A DNA stretch of 8,211 nucleotides, taken from Phycisphaerales bacterium. GTDB taxonomy: Bacteria > Planctomycetota > Phycisphaerae > SM23-33. Location of the stretch: positions 1-8,211 of the forward strand of contig PMYM01000065.1 of the NCBI GenBank assembly GCA_003171235.1. Direction: 5' to 3'. The translations under genes and the position numbers were made by a program. Below the pieces are notes generated by a model. The model saw only the letters and a program-made list of their open reading frames with translations. It searched no databases and was not told the origin of the DNA. Below are positions 1 to 6,151 of the stretch, one piece after another. Each line of letters begins with the position of its first letter. Position 1 is the stretch's first letter.

Positions 1-833
1 AGCATGAACTCGACCGTGCCGGCGTTGAAGTAGCCCACCTCGCGGGCCAGGCGCACGGCCGAACGGCACATCTCCTCGCGGATGTTGGGGTCCAGGGCGG
101 GCGAGGGGCATTCCTCGATGACCTTCTGGCGGCGGCGCTGCAGCGAGCACTCGCGCTCGCCCAGGTGAATGATGTTGCCGCGCATGTCGCCCAGGATCTG
201 CACCTCGATGTGGCGGAAGTTATCGATGCACTTTTCCATGTAGACCCGGCCGTCCTTGAAGGCGATTTCCGCCTCGCGCTGGGCCTGCATGATGCCGGAT
301 CGCAGGGTGGCCTCGTTGTGGGCGAAGCGGATGCCGCGCCCGCCCCCGCCGGCGGCGGCCTTGATGGCCACGGGGTAGCCGATCTTCAGGGCCACGGCCA
401 CGGCCTGTTCGACCGTCTCCACCGGGCCGTCGCTGTCGGGCGTGGTGGGCACCTTGGCGGCCTTGGCCAGCTTCTTGGCCTCGATCTTGTCCCCCAGTTT
501 TTTCATGGCCTCGATCGACGGGCCGACGAACTCGATCTTGCAGGAGCGGCAGACCTCGGCGAAATGGCTGTTCTCGGCCAGGAAACCGTAGCCGGGGTGA
601 ATGGCCTGCACGTCGGCCAGTTCGGCGGCGGCGATGATGCGGGGAATGTTGAGGTAGCTTTCGGCCGAGGGCGCCGGGCCGATGCAGATGCGGTCGTCCG
701 CCAGCCGCAGGTAGCTGGCGCCGCGGTCGGCCTCGCTGTAAACGGCCACCGACTCGATGCCCAGTTCCTTGCAGGCGCGGATGATCCGCAGGGCGATTTC
801 GCCCCGGTTGGCTACCAGAATCCGTGAGAACAT
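1..833 (-). CDS. accC: Acetyl-CoA carboxylase biotin carboxylase subunit, C-terminus cut off by the window
   Basis: This is the biotin carboxylase of acetyl-CoA carboxylase, which uses ATP and bicarbonate to carboxylate biotin on the AccB carrier in the cytoplasm, the first step to malonyl-CoA. It starts at ATG 831-833 (MFSRILVANRGEIA), behind a GGGAG motif 4 nt upstream. The 277 visible codons cover the N-terminal biotin carboxylase domain (about 1-110) and much of the ATP-grasp domain: K116, K158, the glycine-rich loop GGGGRG (162-167), H208 and E210 in RHIEV, the ERECSLQRRRQK segment (226-237) and the metal-binding Glu of GTVEFM (E275). The family is about 450 residues, so the second metal Glu and the catalytic arginines lie outside the window. 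The position matching E. coli His236 is Arg235 here. accB lies 144 bp upstream on the same strand. The identification is very secure. Confidence 0.96.
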   Translation of the reverse strand, partial: MFSRILVANRGEIALRIIRACKELGIESVAVYSEADRGASYLRLADDRICIGPAPSAESYLNIPRIIAAAELADVQAIHPGYGFLAENSHFAEVCRSCKIEFVGPSIEAMKKLGDKIEAKKLAKAAKVPTTPDSDGPVETVEQAVAVALKIGYPVAIKAAAGGGGRGIRFAHNEATLRSGIMQAQREAEIAFKDGRVYMEKCIDNFRHIEVQILGDMRGNIIHLGERECSLQRRRQKVIEECPSPALDPNIREEMCRSAVRLAREVGYFNAGTVEFM

Positions 834-859
834 GTCGCTCCCATCTATGGCACAACTCG

Positions 860-973
860 GTAACCAGTAGCCTGTAGCCGGCGCCCAGTGGTCCGTTTGG
901 CTTTCTTCTGGCTACCGGCTACCGGGTACTCGTTCTTGGTTTTCCTGACTACTGGCTACGGGCTACTGATTAC
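860..973. repeat. Three copies of a 20-bp GGCTAC-based repeat, one inverted, in the accB-accC gap
   Basis: Three related 20-bp words sit in the 144-bp spacer. Copy A (860-879) is GTAACCAGTAGCCTGTAGCC, whose reverse complement is GGCTACAGGCTACTGGTTAC. Copy B (910-929) matches that reverse complement at 17 of 20 positions, and copy C (954-973) at 18 of 20. Each copy is itself a near-tandem GGCTACNGGCTAC. A and C can pair as the arms of a long stem with B in the loop, or A can pair with B. Copy C ends 4 bp before the accB stop codon. On the minus strand all of this would lie in the accB-accC mRNA. The counts are read directly from the sequence. A role in mRNA processing or differential expression is only conjecture. 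Confidence 0.8.
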
Positions 974-977
974 TTGC

Positions 978-1421
978 TTAGGATACTTTAACCTTGAAAA
1001 GCACCTGTCCGTACTCCACCGGTTGGGCGTTTTTCACGCAGATTTCGACGATCTGCCCGGAAATCTCGGCCTTGATCTCGTTCATGACCTTCATGGCTTC
1101 AATGATGCACACCACGGTGTCCTGGCCGACGGCCGCACCGACGCCGACATAGGGGTCAGACTCGGGGCTGGGGGCGGCGTAGAAGGTGCCGACCATGGGG
1201 CTGTGGATTTCGCGCAGGTCCGAGGCTGGGGCGGGCGCCGGGGCGGCCGTGGGCGCCGCCACAGCGGGTCCGGCCGGCGCCAAGGGCGCCGGTCCGACCA
1301 TCACCTCGCCTCCGGCGCCGCGCTTGAGGCGGATCTTGTTCTCGCCCTCGGTGATGTCCAACTCGCCGAGGTTGTTCTCCACCATCAGCCGCACCAGTTC
1401 CCGAATTTCTTCCAGGTTCAT
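978..1421 (-). CDS. accB: Biotin carboxyl carrier protein of acetyl-CoA carboxylase
   Basis: This 147-residue protein carries the biotin that AccC carboxylates and that the carboxyltransferase discharges onto acetyl-CoA. Residues 1-40 form the usual N-terminal region (MNLEEIRELVRLMVENNLGE). Residues about 42-68 are an Ala/Pro-rich flexible linker. Residues about 71-147 are the biotinyl/lipoyl domain, starting at EIHSPMVGTFY. The biotin-acceptor lysine is K111 in EAMKVMNEI, and SPMVGTFY and the thumb-like YAAPSPESDPYV segment are present. Length is close to the E. coli protein (156). The start ATG at 1419-1421 has a strong AAGGAAGG ribosome binding site (1425-1432). It lies 53 bp after the peptidase stop and 144 bp before accC, so it is probably cotranscribed with both. 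Biotinylation would require a biotin-protein ligase encoded elsewhere. Identification is very secure. Confidence 0.97.
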   Translation of the reverse strand: MNLEEIRELVRLMVENNLGELDITEGENKIRLKRGAGGEVMVGPAPLAPAGPAVAAPTAAPAPAPASDLREIHSPMVGTFYAAPSPESDPYVGVGAAVGQDTVVCIIEAMKVMNEIKAEISGQIVEICVKNAQPVEYGQVLFKVKVS

Positions 1422-1453
1422 AAACCTTCCTTTTCCGCAGTTTGGGCGTGCCT

Positions 1454-1476
1454 GGCGGGCGGGCCAAGGCCGCCCT
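1454..1476. repeat. Short GC-rich hairpin repeat overlapping the peptidase stop codon
   Basis: On the plus strand GGGCGG (1457-1462) and CCGCCC (1470-1475) are inverted, and CC/GG pairs inside them extend the stem to about 8 bp, with G1463 bulged and an AA loop. On the minus strand this begins within the TAG stop of the peptidase and reads TAGGGCGGCCTTGGCCCGCC. The motif resembles GTAGGGCGGxCTxGGCCCGCC repeats that I recall as dispersed in Planctomycetota genomes. That recollection needs checking. No T-run follows on the minus strand, so it is not a canonical intrinsic terminator. Its sequence is unlike the ATCTT-loop repeats elsewhere in the window. Confidence 0.6.
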
Positions 1477-2578
1477 ACCGCAGGACCATCGACCGCAGGT
1501 CGCGCGGCAGGTCGCTCAGGAAGCGGCCTTGCCGTCGCGTCACGCAGGCGTCGTCCTCGATCCGCACGCCGCCCAGCCCTGGTAAATAGATGCCCGGCTC
1601 CACCGTAACCACCATTCCTGGCTGTAGTTGCGTCCGGGACAGTCGGCCAAGACGGGGCATTTCGTGGACTTCCAGGCCGACGCCGTGGCCCAGCCCGTGC
1701 CCGAAATTATCGCCGTAGCCGGCCGCGACAATAACGTCCCGGGCCGCCTGGTCGACTTTGTCGCAGGAAACACCCGGACCAATGGCCGCCAACCCGGCAG
1801 CCTGGGCACGCAGGACCACTTCATAAATCCGGCCGATTCGGGGCGGGATTCTACCGGCAAACACCACCCGCGTCAAGTCGCTGCAGTAACCCTCCACCAT
1901 CGCCCCCCAGTCAATCAACACGCACTCGTCGCGGCCGACCCGGCGGCTGCCCGGGCGGTAGTGCGGCAGGGCGGCGTTGGCCCCGGCAGCCACGATCGTC
2001 TCAAACGATGCTCGGCTGGCCCCCAGTTGCCGCATGCGGTATTCCAGTTGGGCCGCTAACTCGTTTTCGGTTCGCCCGATGAAGGCCCGGCGCCCCCCCG
2101 CCGTCAGTTGCATAAAGGCCTGCTGCGCGACCCCCACCGCCCGGCGGATTTTGGCCATCTCCCCGGCCTGCTTGACCTGGCGCAGGTTCTCCACCTGGTC
2201 GGTCAGAACCTTCAGCCTGGTCCCCCGCAGGCCCTTGCGCAGGGCCCCGACCAGGGCCACCGTGGCGTAGAAGCCTTCCACCCCCAGCACTTTTGCCCGG
2301 CGGCGTTTAAGGGCGGCGGCGACGGCCAGGCTCATGCGATCCTTGCGGATATAGGCCTCCAGCCAGTGGCATTCCCGCCGGGCCTGCTCTTCAAAACGGC
2401 TGTCGGTCAGCAGGCGCATCCACCCGCGCCCCGCCAGCAGGTAAGAGTCCTCGCCGGTGAAGCCGGTGAAGTAGCGGACGTTTTCCCGCTTGGTCAAGAG
2501 CAGCACGTCGAGCCCGCTGGATTTCAGCACTTCGCCCAGCGCCTCCTGCCTGTCCCGCAATGCCTTCTTTGGGGCCAT
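1475..2578 (-). CDS. pepP: Xaa-Pro aminopeptidase-type M24 metallopeptidase
   Basis: A 367-residue cytoplasmic M24B peptidase predicted to release the N-terminal residue from peptides with proline second, or to act on Xaa-Pro dipeptides. Residues about 10-135 form the creatinase N-terminal domain (LLLTKRENVRYFTGFTG). Residues about 140-360 form the pita-bread catalytic domain. The expected dinuclear metal ligands are all visible: D223 (LIDWGA), D234 (CSDLTR), H298 (GHGLGHGVG), E327 (VEPGIY) and E341 (RIEDD), plus catalytic-type H305 (EVHE). I chose ATG 2576-2578 because GGAAGGA lies 7 nt upstream. An alternative start at 2629 would add 17 Arg/Gly-rich residues that do not look like the family. 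It sits 93 bp after truD and 53 bp before accB, the usual partner position, but without an intervening efp. PepP versus PepQ cannot be settled by eye, so the symbol is provisional. Confidence 0.93.
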   Translation of the reverse strand: MAPKKALRDRQEALGEVLKSSGLDVLLLTKRENVRYFTGFTGEDSYLLAGRGWMRLLTDSRFEEQARRECHWLEAYIRKDRMSLAVAAALKRRRAKVLGVEGFYATVALVGALRKGLRGTRLKVLTDQVENLRQVKQAGEMAKIRRAVGVAQQAFMQLTAGGRRAFIGRTENELAAQLEYRMRQLGASRASFETIVAAGANAALPHYRPGSRRVGRDECVLIDWGAMVEGYCSDLTRVVFAGRIPPRIGRIYEVVLRAQAAGLAAIGPGVSCDKVDQAARDVIVAAGYGDNFGHGLGHGVGLEVHEMPRLGRLSRTQLQPGMVVTVEPGIYLPGLGGVRIEDDACVTRRQGRFLSDLPRDLRSMVLR

Positions 2579-2585
2579 GGCGTTT

Positions 2586-2592
2586 TCCTTCC
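2586..2592 (-). promoter_or_regulatory. Ribosome binding site that decides the peptidase start
   Basis: The minus strand reads GGAAGGA followed by 7 nt and then ATG at 2576-2578. This Shine-Dalgarno match favours the 367-residue peptidase over the longer 384-codon reading. Just upstream, TGCCGGC (2601-2607) and GCCGGCA (2622-2628) form a 7-bp inverted repeat that could make a weak hairpin in the truD-peptidase spacer. No function can be assigned to that hairpin. Confidence 0.7.
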
Positions 2593-2671
2593 AGCCGCGC
2601 TGCCGGCGGCCTTGCCCACGGGCCGGCAACCGCCCCGGCTGCCAACCCTTGGGGCGCTGTGAAATACAGGT

Positions 2672-4021
2672 TCATTCGCCCGCTATCTCGGCCTTCATGA
2701 TCTCCCTCAGTAGGATCGTAGCATAACAGCCGGGCGGGGCGTCGAAATGCACTGCCAGGAATCTGCCGAAACCATCGTCGCCTTCGCCCACCCGCAGATC
2801 CGTCAGGCAAAACCGCAGCGGGCGTCGCGTGCCCTTGGCCCCGAAGCGGCCAAACGCCGCCAGGTCCAGGGCGTAGGGATCGATCGCCTGGCGTTCAATG
2901 ATCCCCGCCTGAGCGTCGGCCAAGCCTGCCACATAGCCCACCATGGGACCGGTGGGGCTGGCCCGGAAGGCCTCCGCCGCCGCCTGGTGCTCCTGGGGCC
3001 GATGGACCGGGAACAACCGGCCCTGCTGGTCTAGGCCGATGTCGCCCGGCAGGAAACGATCGAGAGTATCGATGCGGCGGGCCAGCAACTGGTTAAATAT
3101 CCGGCTCTGCACGGACGAGATGTACAGCCGCCGGGCGGTCTTGTCCACGGCGGAGATGGCCGGCCCCGCCCGGCGATGGGCCTGCCTGTAGGCCATGAGC
3201 ACGCGGCGCTGCTGCTGGCAACGTCGCGGCCAGAGTTGCAGGGCGCGATCCAGAAAGCCGGCGTCGAAAGCGTCGCGGGCGGCTTTTTCCTCGGGCTGGT
3301 CGCCCGGCCGGGCGCGCCCCAGGTAGATCTTCACGAATTCTTGTAGCTCTCCGCCCAGCAAGGCCAGCCCCAGCTCGACATTGTCCTGCCGCGAGCCAAA
3401 CCGCTGCGGGCCGAAGTATGCCGGCAGGCCGCGCCGGCGAATCACCGCCAGCACCGACTCGGCCAGGTTGACGGCGTCAGGGGCGACTCCGCGTATGCGA
3501 AGGTCGAACCGATTGCCGGCCAGGTCTCCCGGCCTGAGTCGCGGCCCCAGGCCCAGCACCTCAAGTTGCATCTGCGAATCGTGAAATGCCGCCAGCCGCC
3601 GGCGATCCACATTCTCCAGGCTGATGGTCTGGGCCGTGACGGCCAAGGCGTCTTTCATGCCGGCATGGCCGATGGCGCTGAGGGGAATATCCAGGAATCG
3701 CCCCAGCCGCGTAATGGCCACCGGGGTGGAAATGCCCGCCTTGGTCAATCGCACGTGCAGGCATTGGCCCCCTGCCGGAGTGGGTGTCGCGGGCATCTTG
3801 CCCGCGCCCGACGCGGGCGGGACGCCCGCGACACCAAAGGCTGGCAAGGGAATTTCCTCCACCCGGAAATCTTCCAATCGCCGCTTGACCTGCCCGCCAA
3901 CGCCCGGCAGGTCGCCCGTCAGGAAGGGCAGCGACTCGGCGGCGGGATAGGGCTCTGCTTCAACCCGATTGGCCCTGCCGGCCTGGCCGCCGGGAACCGC
4001 ACTTTTCCCGTTACTGGCCAC
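2672..4021 (-). CDS. truD: tRNA pseudouridine(13) synthase TruD
   Basis: This 449-residue enzyme is predicted to convert uridine 13 of certain tRNAs to pseudouridine. The family signature is at residues 119-131 (HAGMKDALAVTAQ), with catalytic Asp124. Other supporting segments are LEDFRVEEIPL (49-59), AGNRFDLRIRG (168-178), YFGPQRFGSRQDN (202-214), a TRUD-domain insertion ending around SSVQSRIFNQLLARRI (302-317), and the C-terminal LRVGEGDDGFGRFLAVHFDAPPG region (409-431). Residues about 63-80 are encoded by a 53-bp palindromic repeat, in a stretch where relatives have a short Gly-rich loop, so it is probably an added surface loop. The start is GTG 4019-4021, inside the end of plsY (11-nt overlap), with no clear Shine-Dalgarno. 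The first 30 residues are not family-like, so the true start could be later. Overlap suggests coupled translation with plsY. Confidence 0.94.
   Translation of the reverse strand: MASNGKSAVPGGQAGRANRVEAEPYPAAESLPFLTGDLPGVGGQVKRRLEDFRVEEIPLPAFGVAGVPPASGAGKMPATPTPAGGQCLHVRLTKAGISTPVAITRLGRFLDIPLSAIGHAGMKDALAVTAQTISLENVDRRRLAAFHDSQMQLEVLGLGPRLRPGDLAGNRFDLRIRGVAPDAVNLAESVLAVIRRRGLPAYFGPQRFGSRQDNVELGLALLGGELQEFVKIYLGRARPGDQPEEKAARDAFDAGFLDRALQLWPRRCQQQRRVLMAYRQAHRRAGPAISAVDKTARRLYISSVQSRIFNQLLARRIDTLDRFLPGDIGLDQQGRLFPVHRPQEHQAAAEAFRASPTGPMVGYVAGLADAQAGIIERQAIDPYALDLAAFGRFGAKGTRRPLRFCLTDLRVGEGDDGFGRFLAVHFDAPPGCYATILLREIMKAEIAGE
3783..3835. repeat. 53-bp palindromic REP-like element inserted in frame in truD
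   Basis: Perfect 12-bp terminal inverted repeats, GGTGTCGCGGGC (3783-3794) and GCCCGCGACACC (3824-3835), enclose a second inverted pair, GCCCGCG (3800-3806) and CGCGGGC (3812-3818). The element can fold as one long palindrome or as two small hairpins, GCGGGC-ATCTT-GCCCGC and GCGGGC-GGGAC-GCCCGC. It is translated in the truD frame as GVAGVPPASGAGKMPATP. A 17-bp word of it, CGGGCATCTTGCCCGCG (3790-3806), recurs exactly at 6015-6031. The GGGC-GGGAC-GCCC hairpin core recurs at 6525-6537. No transposase is present, so any movement would rely on proteins elsewhere. Confidence 0.9.
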
Positions 4022-4709
4022 GCCCGCGCCCGCCGATCTTGTTTTCCGTGCCCGCCAGCAGGCGCTTGATGTTGGAGCGGTGGCGGATGATCACCAGCAG
4101 CATCATGGACAAGCCGAATGTCAGCAGCGGCGCCAGTCCCAGCACCGGCCAACCAAAGATCCGGCAGGCCGCCAGAAACAGCGGCGGAAAGGACAGCGCC
4201 GCCACCACCGAGGCCAGCGAAACGTATCGCCAGATCAACGCCACGATCAGCCAGACGGCAAAGGCCGCCAGCCCCGCGTAGGTCAAGTACGGAAAAAACC
4301 CCAGCGTCACGCCCAGCGACGTGGCCACGCCCTTGCCGCCGCGAAACTTCAGGAAGATGCTGAAAACGTGCCCCAGGATCGTGCCCAACCCCACCAGCAG
4401 CCAGGCGATCTGGTGGTTTGCCGCCGGGATGGCCGAGGGGGCGGCGCCGCCGGAGCGCCCCACCTCGTGCAGCAGCCATCCTGCCGCCAGCACGGGAATC
4501 AGCCCCTTCAGCACGTCCAGCAGGAAACACAGGTAGCCCCACCGCCGGCCCAGCACCCGCCCCACGTTGGTGGCGCCGACGTTGCCGCTACCGGCCCGAC
4601 GAACATCTACCCCCTTGGCCAGTCCAATGAGAAAACCCGTCGGTATCGACCCGATCAGGTAGGCCGCCACCGGCAGAACCACAAACAGGATTATCGTTTC
4701 GCCTGGCAT
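4011..4709 (-). CDS. plsY: Acyl-phosphate:glycerol-3-phosphate acyltransferase PlsY
   Basis: An inner-membrane enzyme that acylates sn-glycerol-3-phosphate from acyl-phosphate, the first committed step of phospholipid synthesis. All three family motifs are visible in 232 residues: GSIPTGF (20-26) followed by RRAGSGNVGATNVGR (37-51); GHVFSIFLKFRGGKGVATSLG (113-133), the glycerol-3-phosphate and phosphate-binding loops; and RHRSNIKRLLAGTENKI (209-225). Hydrophobic segments lie roughly at 6-26, 57-80, 101-119, 135-160, 165-185 and 187-208. The protein is about 30 residues longer than the usual 200, partly from a polar Gly/Ala-rich loop near 84-100. ATG 4707-4709 has only a weak upstream purine stretch. 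The stop overlaps truD by 11 nt in another frame. A PlsX acyltransferase, needed to make acyl-phosphate, is not in this window. Confidence 0.96.
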   Translation of the reverse strand: MPGETIILFVVLPVAAYLIGSIPTGFLIGLAKGVDVRRAGSGNVGATNVGRVLGRRWGYLCFLLDVLKGLIPVLAAGWLLHEVGRSGGAAPSAIPAANHQIAWLLVGLGTILGHVFSIFLKFRGGKGVATSLGVTLGFFPYLTYAGLAAFAVWLIVALIWRYVSLASVVAALSFPPLFLAACRIFGWPVLGLAPLLTFGLSMMLLVIIRHRSNIKRLLAGTENKIGGRGRGQ

Positions 4710-4775
4710 CGCCGAGATCTTATCAATTCCCGGGCGGGAACAGTATGCACTTTGACGGATGAAGTTCGGGGGAAC

Positions 4776-5930
4776 TCACCCTGCCCCGCCGGCGCGATCA
4801 CGCATGATGTTTTCGTACAGTTCCAGCAGTTGATCCACCTGGCGGTCGATGCTTGCGTAGGCGGATGCGGCCTGGCAGGCTTGGCTCATGGCCTGGCGGG
4901 CCTGAGGGTCGCACAGGCGTGTCATGCCCTCGGAGGCGGCGGCGATGTCGGAGGGGGTGTCAATCACGATGCCCGCCCCGTCGGCCAGGAATTCCGCCGC
5001 GCCGTTGAGCCGAGTGGTCAGCGAGGGCAGGCCCCAGCGCAGGGCCTCCAGCACCACCCGGCTGCAGGCGTCGTACCACGACAGCAGCACGACGGCATCG
5101 GCCGCACTGTACAGGCCAAAGACATCCTCCTGCGGGGGCTCGAAGATGACGCTGCCGGGCGGGCACGTTTCCAGGGCCTGCTGCTGATAGCGGCCCTGGC
5201 CGGACTGGCGGCCGACGATTACCAGGCGGCAATCGTTGGCCCGCGCAATCTGGCCAAAGGCGGCGATGGTCTGCTCGACCCCCTTGAGCTTGAAGTTCTG
5301 GGCGACCGTTAGGAAGACGGTGGTGGCCTCGCCCGCCTGCCAGCGATCGCGCCACTCTTTGCGCCACAGGCGGCGTTGGTCGTCGGAGACCTCGGGCACG
5401 GCCACGCCGTTGTGCACCAGGCGGAGGTTCTCCCGCCGGCCATAGAGAGCGCCAATCTCGTCCACCACCTTTTGGCTGACCCCCAGGCAGAGAGTGGCGG
5501 GGTTGGCGATGCAGCTTCGCTCCAGCGCCAGGGCCGTGCCGCGCCTGGACCACCCCAGGTTCAGCGCCAGGCCCTGCACTGCCGCGATCACCGGCCGGCG
5601 GAGCCGCTTGGCGGCCAGGTTGCCCAGGATCGTTCCCCCGCGCGGCTGGTAAACGTCGGCCCCGGGAATGGGCAGCGCAGCGTGGACGATATCGATGCCC
5701 TCCTGCCGGGCCGTGCGGATCACCGCCCGGGCGAAGTTCACCATGCCGGCCGAGCTGCCCTCGCCGCCCAGCACCCGCACGGCCATGCCCTCCGGCTTCT
5801 GGGGGGCTTGCTGGCAGTAGACCGCCACCTCGTGCCCGCGGGCGGACAGGGCGGCGGCGATCTCGCCCACCGACCGTTCGCGCCCGCCGCGGCTGGGCTG
5901 CATCCGTTCTATGACCAGGGCAATTCTCAC
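4776..5930 (-). CDS. GT4-like glycosyltransferase (GT-B fold), WaaG/RfaG-like
   Basis: A 384-residue retaining-type glycosyltransferase. The N-terminal Rossmann domain opens with MRIALVIERMQPSRGGRERS (1-20), including the GG loop, and ARGHEVAVYCQQ (30-41). The C-terminal domain has LTVAQNFKLKGVEQTIAAF (207-225) with the nucleotide-binding Lys region, CRLVIVG (234-240), a DVFGLYSAADAVVLLS stretch (269-284) and YDACSRVVLEALRWGLP (286-302). The last has the EX7E-type motif as D287/E295. The closest recognisable layout is the lipopolysaccharide core glucosyltransferase WaaG, so a role in cell-surface glycan assembly is plausible, but donor and acceptor are unknown. There is no signal peptide, so it is cytoplasmic or peripheral on the inner membrane. 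I start at GTG 5928-5930, matching the family N-terminus. An upstream GTG at 5966 would add 12 polar residues. plsY lies 66 bp upstream in coordinate, on the same strand. Confidence 0.88.
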   Translation of the reverse strand: MRIALVIERMQPSRGGRERSVGEIAAALSARGHEVAVYCQQAPQKPEGMAVRVLGGEGSSAGMVNFARAVIRTARQEGIDIVHAALPIPGADVYQPRGGTILGNLAAKRLRRPVIAAVQGLALNLGWSRRGTALALERSCIANPATLCLGVSQKVVDEIGALYGRRENLRLVHNGVAVPEVSDDQRRLWRKEWRDRWQAGEATTVFLTVAQNFKLKGVEQTIAAFGQIARANDCRLVIVGRQSGQGRYQQQALETCPPGSVIFEPPQEDVFGLYSAADAVVLLSWYDACSRVVLEALRWGLPSLTTRLNGAAEFLADGAGIVIDTPSDIAAASEGMTRLCDPQARQAMSQACQAASAYASIDRQVDQLLELYENIMRDRAGGAG

Positions 5931-6003
5931 GTCAGATCGGCCTGACCTTTCGCTCTCACAGCGCACAATCTACCGGGCCGGGAATCCAACGGGAATGTTT
6001 TTT

Positions 6004-6053
6004 CGCCAGTGGCACGGGCATCTTGCCCGCGAGTGCCACGGCCATCTTGGGCG
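6004..6053. repeat. Tandem REP-like palindromes upstream of the glycosyltransferase
   Basis: GTGGCAC (6009-6015) and GTGCCAC (6033-6039) are perfect inverted repeats around a second hairpin, CGGGC-ATCTT-GCCCG (6015-6029). A degenerate partner follows: 6009-6025 and 6033-6049 match at 15 of 17 positions with a 24-bp period, both ending in CATCTTG. The core CGGGCATCTTGCCCGCG (6015-6031) is identical to that in the truD element. On the plus strand a T6 run precedes rather than follows the hairpin, so this is not a terminator for either direction. It occupies part of the 205-bp spacer 5931-6135, which otherwise holds only the inverted repeat at 6055-6094. Confidence 0.8.
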
Positions 6054-6054
6054 T

Positions 6055-6094
6055 TTCCGGCTTTTCTTATATTAGGATGTTGCAGTCGCCGGAA
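6055..6094. repeat. 7-bp inverted repeat around an A+T-rich 26-nt core
   Basis: TTCCGGC (6055-6061) and GCCGGAA (6088-6094) are perfect inverted repeats flanking an unusually A+T-rich core for this window. On the minus strand the core contains TAATAT (6074-6069), which resembles a -10 box for the downstream glycosyltransferase gene. The best-placed upstream hexamers (AAATTC or nearby) are poor -35 matches, so a promoter here is only a weak possibility. It could equally be part of the adjacent repeat cluster. Confidence 0.4.
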
Positions 6095-6135
6095 TTTGTA
6101 GATGGACGACATGAAGCCGAGCAAGGGAGCACGCC

Positions 6136-6151
6136 TCAGTCCTTGGACTGA
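6136..6151. repeat. 7-bp inverted repeat at the end of the small membrane protein gene
   Basis: TCAGTCC (6136-6142) and GGACTGA (6145-6151) pair perfectly around a TT loop, and the left arm includes the TGA stop of the small gene. No T-run follows on the minus strand, so a terminator role is not supported. It may be chance. Confidence 0.4.

Noticed and set aside
165..827. Long plus-strand open frame opposite accC
   Set aside because: It is a high-GC antisense shadow. The opposite strand encodes an unmistakable biotin carboxylase, and the plus-strand product is Gly/His/Asp-rich without motifs.
2391..2810. Minus-strand frame with an ATGA overlap at the truD stop (MNLYFTAPQG…)
   Set aside because: It runs out of frame into the peptidase gene, its product is Arg/Gly/Ala-rich and it lacks family features, while the peptidase start has its own clear ribosome binding site.
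3969..5312. Long plus-strand open frame opposite plsY and the glycosyltransferase (447 codons)
   Set aside because: It spans two well-supported minus-strand genes and the spacer between them, and its product is Gln/Arg/His-rich with no recognisable domain, as expected of antisense frames in GC-rich DNA.
5997..6039. T-run next to a strong hairpin as an intrinsic terminator
   Set aside because: On the plus strand the T-run precedes the stem, and on the minus strand it becomes an A-run after the stem. Neither orientation gives stem followed by U-run.
5927..6124. A 65-codon minus-strand reading frame between the small membrane protein and the glycosyltransferase
   Set aside because: Its middle (RGTRGQDARATG) is just the translation of the palindromic repeat, it runs into the glycosyltransferase start in another frame, it has no good ribosome binding site and it shows no family features.
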